From Atriophallophorus winterbourni (taxonomy: Eukaryota > Platyhelminthes > Trematoda > Plagiorchiida > Microphallidae), in assembly GCA_013407085.1 (NCBI GenBank), contig JACCGJ010013783.1:1-64000 (forward strand): 64,000 nucleotides of DNA. The letters are read 5' to 3'. Positions 56,201-64,000 of the stretch are shown one piece after another (within the stretch, counting starts at the first letter, position 1; each line of letters starts with the position of its first letter). A model generated the notes under the pieces. That model was given only the letters and a program-made list of their open reading frames with translations, was not told the DNA's origin and ran no database searches. Made by a program: the position numbers and the translations under genes.

Positions 56201-57653
56201 CTCATTTTAACATTTGGTGCAAATATCTTCTTTCGACTGAATTATAAAATGAGAAAATGAATGGATGAATAAATAATAAATATTAGAAAATCATAGTCGA
56301 TCAAAATACAGAGCGTGCAAAGTATTTTGTCATGAAGCCCATTTCGGTTTAAGTTCGTAATTTTTCTTACTCAAATGAGCAAATCTTGCTGCATCGTGTT
56401 CAAAGAAGTTTACAGGACATGGTCCAGATTAACGCATAAATGTGCGTCACGCTCCAATAAATAAAGCCTGAATTTGCAGATTCTAAAACTTCAATAAACG
56501 ATAAGGTTTTGTTTATGTTACTGAGAGTACTTAATATTCAACATACGGCTTTAATCACAATCGTGTAATTTCGCATTCAGAATCCCGAAGTGATGTCGCT
56601 TTTGAACGAATGTTTAATATTCCATAAACATGGTCTTCAGTAATAGCAACTGCGATTAGATGTAATAGTAAAATTAATTTCAAGTATGAAATGATGAGTG
56701 GAAATGTTAACAGGAATGATGTGTTTGGGTGAATTTGTTCTTCAAGTCCGTGTGTACTCCAGAGTAGGGAGGTTATGAATGCGTATCTGGTGCATGAAAC
56801 CCATTTTAAACAGATTCTGATTGAGCGGTACGACGTATGAATTATTCGGTATGTCAAGTTTAAGTCAGGTTACATACGCCTGTGCTCAAGTGTGCACGAT
56901 CCGAATCTTGATATTCATCGCTTGAATGGTAGATTATACAATCTGGTAACATTTTTAGTTGCTTTATCATAATTCATTTCGATTAGGGAAATACCATTTT
57001 CCATCCATCGTGAACCATCTTGCACTGTATAGTCCGCGACATAAAGCTTGCTGTACCAATCTTACCGCGAAATGGATTTAAACGTGCAGAAGTTACTTCA
57101 TATAGCCAGTTTTGTATTGATCACATCTTCTACACTTACATACCACCACTCTTAATCCGATTGCCAAATTTGAAAAAAAAATTCTCTTCAGAGCCGACAA
57201 TTTCTGCCGTTAAACAATTCCCGTAGAATGAAGAATTGTTCCGACGAGGGTTTAACCAGGAATGTAAGCATGGGTGGGAAGATGGTAACCAATTACCTCC
57301 CGGCGATCTTATATGAGATCACTTAAAAATAAAAGATTTCTTAATGATCTGTCTGTATATACACATATATAACCTTCATCCTATATCTATTAGGTATATT
57401 TCTCTGATATGCACATGAGATTTAAAAAAATTTTGCTTCAAATTAATTGATATACGAGCTTGAATATATCGAAATTGTACTCATGAGAACTGTTATGGGA
57501 GGTAATGGGTTAAGCAAGCAAACAAGCCTGGACGCTCGATTTTCTAAAGTGTCCAGAAAACCGTTATTATTGTGGCGTCAAAATGTTCAAACCTGCACTC
57601 CAACAAGATGTCTAAATTGTAAAAACACTTGCAGCAATCACCACAAGACATGA
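50227..57653 (+). CDS. Candidate micro-exon gene (MEG-type) for a small secreted protein
   Basis: The first exon (50227-50278) encodes MRFIILVALIATAMCSA, a clear signal peptide, and ends in phase 1. Following it on the same strand are short exons with AG acceptors and GT donors, each a multiple of three and each phase 1 to phase 1: 50376-50387 (12 nt), 50620-50640 (21), 51127-51138 (12), 51203-51250 (48), 54360-54380 (21) and 55384-55398 (15). No join creates a stop. A possible last exon is 57550-57653. Such symmetric micro-exons after a signal-peptide exon define the MEG class known in trematodes, whose products are secreted by glands. Nested LINEs lie in the intron between 51250 and 54360. 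I am fairly sure of the first five exons, less of the rest; I do not recognise a specific MEG family. Confidence 0.62.
50376..50387 (+). CDS. Micro-exon 2 (12 nt)
   Basis: Acceptor aatcttcttcctcag, exon GTATTGGACGGA, donor gtaagt (consensus). It adds S-I-G-R with split codons at both ends. Confidence 0.65.
50620..50640 (+). CDS. Micro-exon 3 (21 nt)
   Basis: Acceptor tattttctctataaaacag, donor gtgtgt. It adds K-V-Y-Q-G-T-E and keeps phase 1. Confidence 0.6.
51127..51138 (+). CDS. Micro-exon 4 (12 nt)
   Basis: Acceptor gtttttcccattgtag (strong polypyrimidine tract), exon ATTTGTGCGAAG, donor gtatgt (strong). It adds D-L-C-E and keeps phase 1. Confidence 0.65.
51203..51250 (+). CDS. Micro-exon 5 (48 nt)
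   Basis: Acceptor ttctgcctattataaag, donor gtaaga. It adds D-F-R-E-R-N-R-N-E-T-F-S-I-N-F-A with an NET glycosylation-type sequon. Phase 1 at both ends. Confidence 0.62.
51380..52370 (+). mobile_element. Older LINE, 5' portion (split by a later LINE)
   Basis: Plus-strand text VPSAWKDFVVNP, NYKPVTLLSCILKIMQRILTE, DIDVSKAFDKVN and VPQGSVLVLILFMIY (degraded) runs to a C-terminal part KDLGVLITNNLKPNSHC and HISN near 52370 across several frameshifts and stops. Its 3' end reappears at 54146. Confidence 0.7.
52370..54145 (+). mobile_element. Younger LINE inserted in the older one
   Basis: RT text starts before PRKSPGTDGLTPALLKS (52530) and continues through [62 protein letters not shown] and FVDDV (first Ala of FADD changed to V) to a thumb and C-terminal RRLRSDVIITYKILN, ending with stop at 54004. 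Only about three stops break it (52799, 53204 and near 52500). It ends at about 54143 in attcttgaatcttgaatctt, a terminal tandem repeat. Confidence 0.8.
52853..54004 (+). pseudogene. LINE reverse transcriptase, two abutting frames broken by one stop
   Basis: The frame 52853-53206 covers the palm to FVDDV; a TAA at 53204-53206 follows, where related elements have a codon, and the same frame continues to 54004 with LPFNFQKCKLLQIG, YLIPTMEHASQAWTPW and LQRRLRSDVIITYKI. Apart from this stop and the Ala-to-Val change before the catalytic Asp pair, the domain is well kept. Confidence 0.78.
54146..54265 (+). mobile_element. Older LINE, 3' portion
   Basis: From ttcttttcgctgcg the plus strand reads FSLRISFLWNLLPHCIVNASTIH and a stop, the C-terminal end of a CR1-like ORF2, which continues the element cut at 52370. 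Confidence 0.65.
54360..54380 (+). CDS. Micro-exon candidate after the LINE cluster (21 nt)
   Basis: Acceptor gaattattttgaaacag, donor gtgagt (consensus). It adds I-I-I-S-H-K-S in phase 1. It lies 3.1 kb beyond the previous exon, separated by the nested LINEs. Confidence 0.5.
55130..55330 (-). repeat. tRNA-derived SINE
   Basis: Minus strand: ggtatcccaggtcgttaaggcg resembles an A box and gggggttcgaatcccgc is a perfect B box, about 40 bp apart, followed by a non-tRNA body with gagctcgaatgagagcg. The tRNA-like head cannot form a full acceptor stem. Confidence 0.7.
55384..55398 (+). CDS. Micro-exon candidate (15 nt)
   Basis: Acceptor tcaatttcattatcgcag, exon CTTGGAAGATTCGGG, donor gtacgt. It adds A-W-K-I-R in phase 1. 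Confidence 0.5.
55540..55790 (-). mobile_element. RTE-type LINE 3' fragment
   Basis: It matches 62635-62850 on the same strand (for example cgtgatctgcgttta.cagcc), the C-terminal end of the endonuclease-RT ORF including its Cys-rich tail, with several changes. Confidence 0.7.
55791..57549. other. AT-rich sequence within the micro-exon gene region
   Basis: No transposon text was recognised. It holds the weaker symmetric exon candidates 56129-56167 and 56641-56661, and a 9-nt candidate at 56581-56589, all with good acceptors and mediocre donors. Confidence 0.35.
57550..57653 (+). CDS. Possible last exon of the micro-exon gene, Cys-rich
   Basis: Acceptor gctcgattttctaaag; entered in phase 1 the frame reads to VQTCTPTRCLNCKNTCSNHHKT and a TGA at 57651-57653. 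Four cysteines fit a secreted protein. A polyadenylation signal AATAAA lies at 57736. Weaker symmetric exon candidates before or beyond it are 56129-56167 (39 nt), 56641-56661 (21 nt) and 57767-57787 (21 nt); the last would exclude this ending. Confidence 0.35.
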
Positions 57654-58159
57654 CTTTGAGATTGTCCGAATAGATTGAAGTATTTTTATATCATGATTCA
57701 TTTATTTATTTATTTGTCATGTTATTTATTTACTCAATAAATACATATTTATCTCCTATTCTACAGTCGAATACAAACTTGAATCTTGTGAGGAATATGA
57801 ATACTTTATCAATTTTAATTTAAAATCACTTTCATTTTTAACATTCTTTATCTACTCGTAAAAACAATCGATTGACATACTGACCATTTGAATAAAGGTG
57901 ATTTTCGTACTCAAGATTTACCTATGTTTCTTGTTGCTCAACGACAACAAAACGTGTGTGACACAGCCAGTTTGTGTCAGTTGAAGAAGAAGAAGCACTC
58001 CCGAGACGCATACATCCCACCAATGTAAATTGTGGATCACATCCCCACATTTACCAGACACAACACGTCATCGGGTTTTTCCCCAAAATGTAGGTAAACT
58101 GGAAAACGTTTCATTGAGTTTGCACCTGTTTTTCATGGTCAATGCAGCCATTATTGCTT

Positions 58160-59035
58160 TCCCAACAATACGTACTGTGTTAAGTCGGCAAGCAAACAGC
58201 TTGGGCTAACAATCAGCTTGAGCAACAGCAAGAACAAAGTCCTTGGTCAATATATTGTATCGCCCCCAATCATCACTGTAGGAACATGTCAACTTGAACC
58301 AGTATATCATTTCGTATATCTTGGTTCAACTATTACGGATAACCTCTCGCTAGACACGGAGATTGATAAGCGGATTTGTAGAGCAGCTGTCATTTTGTCG
58401 CGATTGAACTCTCGCATCTGGGGTAACCGCAAGCTGACTGTAAAGACAAAGATGATGGTATACAGGGCGGGCATATTAAATGATTTACTGTACGGCAGTG
58501 GAACCTGGACCACCCATGCAAGATGGAGACGGAAGATAAATGCTTGCCATCTACGATGGATTAGTTATATCTTAAACATATCTTGGATGCACAAAGTGAA
58601 TAATGACGAAGTGCTATCCAAAGCTGGTCTACAGAGCATGTTTATACTACTACGACAGTGCCGCCTAAGGTGGCTTGGTAACATCTACAGCATGGAAAAT
58701 ATTCATATTCTGAAAGATCGACTAATTTTTTTAGTTGAAATCAGCAAGTAGACCTTAGGCAGATCGCAATTGTGGTACAAAGACGTTTGCAAAAATATGG
58801 AAGCTCTTGGCATTGACCACGCGTGTTAAGAAAAACTTGCTCTTCACCGCTCACATTAGACGATTTGTATGAAGTGTCGCCTACAAGCTGGGGAGGTGCA
58901 GAAACAACTATCGGGTGCTGAACGCAGATCACACAGCCTGCGTGCAACTAATGCCCTACAACCCGGTTCTAACCATCGTTACGAGATGTTTCTTCGAATC
59001 GGACTGTTGAGTCATTGGAAATGCTGTAGAGAATA
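58160..59035 (+). mobile_element. RTE-type LINE RT C-terminal fragment
   Basis: The plus frame 58218-58751 reads LGLTISLSNSKNKVLG, YHFVYLGSTITDNLSLDTEIDKR, KMMVYRAGILNDLLYGSGTW and CRLRWLGNIYSMEN. Homology continues past stops through WYKDVCKNMEALGID to about 59030. It is closely related to the copy at 62.6-64 kb. Confidence 0.8.
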
Positions 59036-60181
59036 AAAAATAGATTTAGCCCTTCTAAAATCTTTTAGATTCAGTTATATGAAAATGCAGCATCACAGTG
59101 TTTTCCGATTGAGCGCTAAATACCTTCATTATTATTAATTCGCAAGAACATTTCCGTATATCCGGACCTTTTCCTCGAAACAAACTCACAAACGTAGCTG
59201 CTCAATAAACACCTGTGTGTGTGTGAACAGGACATCTTATTCTGCACCTTGTAAATGTACCAAACATTTTCTATGGTTTGAGTGTGAGCACACTAGTTGA
59301 ACCCAGCAGCTTTTTCGTGTGAGGAGGCGTTCCATGAGAAAACCATTCATTCTAACCCATTTAAAATAACGTTTTCACTATCAAATACCCAGAAAAAATA
59401 CAACGATTTGCTGTACAAATGGATCTTCAAATTTCAGTTCAAAATTGGATCGAAAAACGTGAGCAACTTCCGTTGAGTTCGTAGTATAGAAATCGAATAT
59501 TTTACTAAAATATATATTGAGTTGTAAATATCGCGTAACGGATATGGTTATAGAATGCCTGTTTTCGATTGCTTCAGACCATGTTGCGTATTCTTTCAGT
59601 AAGTTTGTCATTTCAACATCATTCAATTCAATGCGAAAGCCCTGATTAGAACGGTATTTTAGCTCAAGCTGTACAATACTTGCGTAAGACAAACATCACA
59701 GTTAACCTGAAACATGCGCCACGAATAATTGCTTGAACTGGTTCAACCGATATCCAAGTTGACTAATGCAATGCGTGATCACGATTGAATCGTTTCTGAA
59801 CCTCGGTGAATTCCAAAAAACGAATAGCCTGCATCGATACTGCAATAGCAATATGATTAAACGAAACTATGAGTAGACTGGGATATTTGTTACATTAGCG
59901 TTAAATCGCAGTGGCTACAAAATGCAACTATACTCTCAAACGATCCAGCATTGTCTTTAGAACATATTTCAATCTTCTTTACATGGTTAAAATCTTAAAC
60001 AGCATGTCTCGGATCAGCACATCCCGTACCTTTCTATGTGTTCTCTAACTATTAAGTTTGAATGGACTGCGTAGGTAAATAATATTTAGGCTCGTCTGAA
60101 AAGCGAACAAACAAAACGTCTACGACCGTGGTTTCATGAACACAACCTTGTTTAATGCTAAATTTGAACAGTCTTATGAGT
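59036..60181. other. No secure gene; one protein-like minus ORF
   Basis: The ORF 59692-59381 (103 codons, with LELKYRSNQGFRIELNDVE) looks protein-like but has no recognised motif or neighbouring exon. The rest is AT-rich with nothing recognised. Confidence 0.3.
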
Positions 60182-60216
60182 TGAAAATAAAGTTTGCAAT
60201 GAATCGATTATAGCAA

Positions 60217-60265
60217 GTTTTGGTAACGTTTCGCTTCTGAACACAGAAGCTTCGTCAGACCAAGT
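60217..60265 (-). ncRNA. Hammerhead ribozyme motif, best match to consensus
   Basis: Minus strand: stem I TTGGT, core CTGACGA (60258-60252), stem II GCTTCTG-TGTT-CAGAAGC (7 bp perfect), GAAAC (60232-60228), GTT, then ACCAA closing stem I (5 bp perfect). Stem III is ACGT with no loop, so it can form only between two molecules or neighbouring units. Confidence 0.82.
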
Positions 60266-60551
60266 GTGTCGGTACAAACAGTGTTCATGTATGGCATGGG
60301 GATGGGGCGGATATCTCAAAAATTTGGCATTCGGTTTTGCAATGGATAAAGATTAACGAAAATAACACCTAATGATTACGTTAGCAGTGTCAACAGACGC
60401 TATTCACACGTGTACACTTAATAAACAATTAGGGATGAACACAGCAATTAGGAGGTGTGATCAATTATCTTGATCTCACATGTGTAGCTTAGAGAACTCA
60501 GGATTGGTCAAGAAAATGCCATTTAAACCTGAACACTGTTCGTACCGACAC

Positions 60552-60597
60552 CCTTAGTCTGACGAAGCTTCTCTGTTCAGAAGAGAAACGTTACCAA
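60552..60597 (+). ncRNA. Hammerhead ribozyme motif, inverted partner
   Basis: Core CTGACGA (60559-60565), stem II CTTCT/AGAAG, GAAAC (60584-60588), GTT, ACCAA. Stem I has one mismatch (TTAGT against ACCAA). It faces opposite to the left-arm motif. Confidence 0.78.
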
Positions 60598-60768
60598 AAA
60601 CTTGCTATAAACGATTCATTGCAAACTTTATTTTCATGATTATGGACTCCCGATCGGTCTCGAATATTTTCAAATAACTTGCAGTCTCATGAGTTCTTTT
60701 CAATAAGGTGCTTCGGGGAGAATATCCTAACATCGGTTAATTTTTCTCTGCGAAAGCAAGAACAAGTT

Positions 60769-60951
60769 TCAAACTAAATATTCAGATAAATCCTTTAGCG
60801 TTATATGTATATATTTATCAAACAGTTTGTCTGCAACATACTGGAAAGCGAATCCTGGGTAATTGTTGCAGTCGCCTTCATCATCGTTCATCTTAAATAG
60901 CGCGGTCATCTTGGTTTCTAACTTCACTTGTTGCACACACCAGGCTAGCAA
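60769..60951 (-). CDS. Possible exon (60 codons, uncertain)
   Basis: The minus frame reads WCVQQVKLETKMTALFKMND, then DEGDCNNYPGFAFQYVADKLFDKYI and a stop at 60769. An acceptor-like tagtgcttgctag precedes the Trp codon. Composition is protein-like, but no family or companion exon is recognised. Confidence 0.3.
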   Translation of the reverse strand: MLAWCVQQVKLETKMTALFKMNDDEGDCNNYPGFAFQYVADKLFDKYIHITLKDLSEYLV

Positions 60952-62589
60952 GCACTAATGTATTTATTCTTGATGTGGTTATATTGAATTTGCTATACAC
61001 TGTTTGATGGGCTGTTTAGCAATTATGTTGCCTTCAGGATCCTTCGATCTCCTTAAGTGGTCAATCACTCCTTAGGTTTTCTGGAGTGTAAATACTATAT
61101 CAAGCTGAGAAATGGTTAGTATGTGTATTAAAAAGGTCTTCAATTGAGGGGAGATGGGATAAGTTCTAGTTCCATCATTTGAACTGTCGAACGGATCACT
61201 ACACCGTGACTAAATCACGGATGTTTAACGAATGGTTGAAGCAAAGCATCTTTTTTTCTTCATAGTTATCATGCACATTAACAGTATTCGAGTTCAATTT
61301 CCGACCAGTAGTCTTTTACCTTTGTCTAACAATAGTTTGGACTTATAAACAAGCTTCTCTGTATAGCCATGAGTTTCCAATGAACTTCAAAAATACTTAC
61401 CCTTTCACGTTCAAGCCGACGGAAATTAGGATTCTTAAAATTCGCTTGTTCATGCTCTCTTTACACCAAGAGTGGTAATAGCAACTCGGCGTATGCGGTT
61501 TAAAACAAATCACAGCATTCAGGGTCTGCATCCGATATACTCGACTTTCTTAGCCTAGTTGTGAGAGCTTGTTCGAATCACACTGGCATTGAAGGCTATC
61601 GCATGCGACTGATATTGATAAATGGCTCGAATAGCAGTCAATTTTGCGCGTTGAAATCTCGTCTAGTGAATCTATTTCTACGTTCGCACAAACTAATCAA
61701 TTCTTAGTGTCGCAGTCTTTGCTCTGGTTTGACCTAGTGAGCAGTATGGTGTTCGCATCTGCGCTTTTTAAATCAAATACGTATAAATATAATGCCAATG
61801 CATAGATCTGTGATTTTTGAAAGCATAATCATTGGTTTTTTTACAGAAGAATGTGCTTCGACAAAAATTCACACAAAATTATATATTACGCGTTTTAATC
61901 AAATCTTGGTTCTGATACTTCCAGTGGGCGGTTCTACACAGCCTACACCTGTCAAACCACAAAATTTAACCGGTAACTGCTTCTCATTTCGATTCTTCTT
62001 CTTCTCGTGTCATAATCCGTTTAAGTGTAATAGGGTTTGCTATCAATGGAAACAATGAAATGTACTCAATGGAAGAAAAATATGTAACAACAACCATTTC
62101 CGTTAAAACTAGTGCTTGTTCTTTATAAGTATACTAGAAATACAGGATTAGTCAGGCTAATAAATTTGAACAACGAGGATTTCGCAGAACATATCAAGAC
62201 GGTCATGCGTATAAATCCATGGGGTTGATGTCTGCCTCACTTAATGTTCGCTAACGGAAGCGAAGATGGACCATTAACTTATAATCCATATTGTCCTGAG
62301 AAGCAAAAGAAAAACCTAAGAAAAACGAGGCTTCTTTTACAGATGACCACGATTAACAGGCTGACATCATGTAATCTAACGAAACAGTTTGAATTGTTTA
62401 ACGCTTCACAATTAAGTTCATGTTAGTCATGGATTAACTAAGTAACTAAGAACGAAAAATGAAAGCTGGTTATCTCGATACATGAACTTTCAGCAAGCAC
62501 ATAAATTTCACAACACATTTTTACAATGCAGTTGATCTGTCAAACAAATAATGTTGTTGGCTTCCGTCGGTCGATGTCGACCATGAATG
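60952..62589. other. AT-rich sequence, nothing secure
   Basis: The short plus frames at 61792-62058 and 62244-62426 have no family features. No repeat match to other parts of the window was seen. Confidence 0.35.
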
Positions 62590-64000
62590 TACATCACATC
62601 GCATGAATTTCATGTTTTGCAACTTTTCGAATGACTAAACAGTCTGATTCGGGAGGAACAATCTCTCCCACAGCGCTTGCAACGATAGTCAGAACTCTGT
62701 TGTATTGCATCAGTTGCACGCCGGCAGCGTGATCTGCGTTTAGCAGCCCGGAGCTGTATTTGCTCCTCCACTACTTGCATTCGACGCTTTACACAATGCC
62801 TCCAAAGTGAGCGGTCAAGAGCAAGTTCTTCCCAGTTTGCGGGGTCAATGTCAAGAGCTTTCATATCTCTTTTGCAAACATCTTTGTACCGCAAGTGCGG
62901 TCTGCCCAATGGTCGACTTCCTAATTGCAACTCACCGTAGAGTAGATCTTTCGGAATACGACCATTTTCCATTCTATAGACATGACCAAGCCACCGCAGG
63001 CGGCGCTGACGTAATAGGGTAAACATGCTCTGTAGACCAGCTTTTGAAAGCACTCAGCGTTAGTCACTCGTCCATCCACGATATGTTCAAGGATACGACG
63101 GATGCTTCGTAGATGGAAAGCATTCAGCTTCCGTTCGTGTCTTGCGTGTGTGGCCCAGGTTTCACTGCCGTATAGTAAAGCATTTAGTACGCACGCGCTG
63201 TATACCATCATCTTTGTCTTTACAGTCAGCTTGCGGTTACCCCCAAAACACGAGGATTCAATCGGGGACAAGAATGACCGCTGCTCTGCCAATTCGCTTA
63301 TCAATCTCCGTGTATAGCGAGAGGTTATCCGCAATGGTTGAACCAAGGTATGTGAACTGATGTACTGATTCAAGCTGACAGCTTCCAACAGTTATGATGA
63401 GAGGCGATACAGTCCCTTGGCTAAGGACTTTGGTCTTGCTCATGCTGATTGTTAGACCAAAGTCTTTGCATGCCGACGAAAAACAGTCCATTAGCGACTG
63501 TAGGTTCTCTTGGGAGTGAGCAATAAAGGCTGCATCGTCGGCAAACAACAGGTCACGGATTATCACATCTCGTACTTTGGTTTGTGCTCTCCACCAGTTC
63601 AGGTTAAAAAGCTTGCTATCACTTCGCGTGCGTATGTAAATGCCTTCTGTTCTCATCCTAAAAGCGTGCTTCAGAAGCAGAGCAAAGAAAATGTTGAACA
63701 GCGTGGGAGCAAGAACACACCCTTGTTTGACGCCTCGGCGAATTTCAAATGCTTCTGAACTGCAACCGTTAAAACGGACTGAGCCTTTCATGCCTGAGTG
63801 GAACGAAATAACGAGTCTCAGCAGCCTTGGGGGGCAGCCTATCAGATCGAGGATTTTGAAGAGACCCTCCCCGCTGACGTTGTCGAATGCCTTAGTTAAA
63901 TCAATAAAACAGCGTATAATGGCATACGCTGTTCCCGACACTTTTCTTGAAGTTGTCTCAGGGAGAAGATCATGTCAACGGTTGATCTTCCCTTGCGGAA
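62590..64000 (-). mobile_element. RTE-type LINE, 3' part, running off the window end
   Basis: Minus strand: RT from the window edge through 63941-63258 (CFIDLTKAFDNVSGEGLFKIL, RRGVKQGCVLAPTLFNIFF, LLFADDAAFIAHS), then in other frames 63388-62921 and 63053-62610 (LRWLGHVYRMENGRIPKDLL, GRPHLRYKDVCKRDMKAL) to a Cys/His tail CKRCGRDC...H and stop at 62610. Two frameshifts (near 63260 and 63040) break an otherwise well-kept ORF. The 5' part, including the endonuclease, lies outside. Confidence 0.85.
63258..63941 (-). pseudogene. RTE-type reverse transcriptase core (227 aa of frame)
   Basis: It holds DLTKAFDNV, RRGVKQGCVLAPTLFNI and FADDAA with both catalytic Asp residues, then FGLTISMSKTKVL and YLGSTIADNLSL. 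The frame is lost after RAAVIL, where the sister copy at 58.4 kb continues SRLNSRIWGNRKL; here that text resumes in another frame. Confidence 0.82.

Larger units (their letters stand above)
60182..60636. mobile_element. Small element with inverted hammerhead-bearing arms
   Basis: The left arm 60182-60286 and right arm 60530-60636 are inverted copies about 90 percent alike (tgaacactgt through cttgctataa to ctttattttca). They enclose 243 bp without an ORF. Each arm carries a hammerhead motif. Penelope-like elements often have such hammerhead-containing ends in tandem or inverted arrangement; here the protein-coding part is missing. Confidence 0.75.

Noticed and set aside
56581..56589. A 9-nt micro-exon
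   Set aside because: Good acceptor and symmetric length, but exons this short occur easily by chance; left as a weak candidate only.
60769..60951. A confident gene call for the minus ORF
   Set aside because: Only one exon-like frame with no family match; kept as uncertain.

Overview
This is eukaryotic nuclear DNA, most likely from a parasitic flatworm and probably a digenean trematode. The evidence is spliced genes with GT-AG introns, a Ty3/Gypsy element with a CsRn1-like gag zinc finger, many CR1- and RTE-type LINEs, a Penelope-like element with hammerhead ribozymes, tRNA-derived SINEs, and a candidate micro-exon gene (a secreted-protein gene class best known from trematodes). The species cannot be named. 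More than half of the window is mobile-element sequence, almost all of it decayed.

Layout: 1-4440 is a nearly full-length CR1-type LINE (family A, minus) with a PHD-finger ORF1 and a broken endonuclease/RT ORF2. 4500-9350 holds three more LINE fragments. 9850-11760 is a decayed Gypsy gag/protease region. 12.2-12.6 kb has a LINE RT fragment and a tRNA-like SINE. 13259-14527 is an intact 422-codon ORF with no recognisable family. 14.5-19.1 kb carries repeated copies of an unclassified short repeat (called R1) and a Penelope-like GIY-YIG fragment. 19404-27601 (minus) is a convincing host gene, SCO1, the mitochondrial copper chaperone for cytochrome oxidase; five coding exons join in frame and the first exon was not found. 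28.5-31 kb has a GC-rich repeat and RTE remnants. 31.1-37.0 kb has two family B LINEs separated by a hammerhead-bearing insertion. 37-44.6 kb has LINE fragments, a family A LINE and a diverged kilobase-scale tandem repeat. 45.0-49.45 kb has two decayed CsRn1-like Gypsy copies head to tail. 50227 to about 57.7 kb holds the candidate micro-exon gene, with one LINE inserted inside another in one of its introns. 58.2-64 kb has RTE fragments and a small element with two hammerhead ribozymes in inverted orientation.

The most interesting signals are: (1) the micro-exon gene, a signal-peptide exon followed by phase-1 exons of 12, 21, 12, 48, 21 and 15 nt, all multiples of three; (2) seven hammerhead-ribozyme motifs in three sequence families, each with a self-complementary stem III that lacks a loop, the arrangement expected for ribozymes acting as dimers; (3) the orphan single-exon gene at 13.3-14.5 kb. 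All coordinates come from reading by eye; family assignments rest on motifs and no searches were run.
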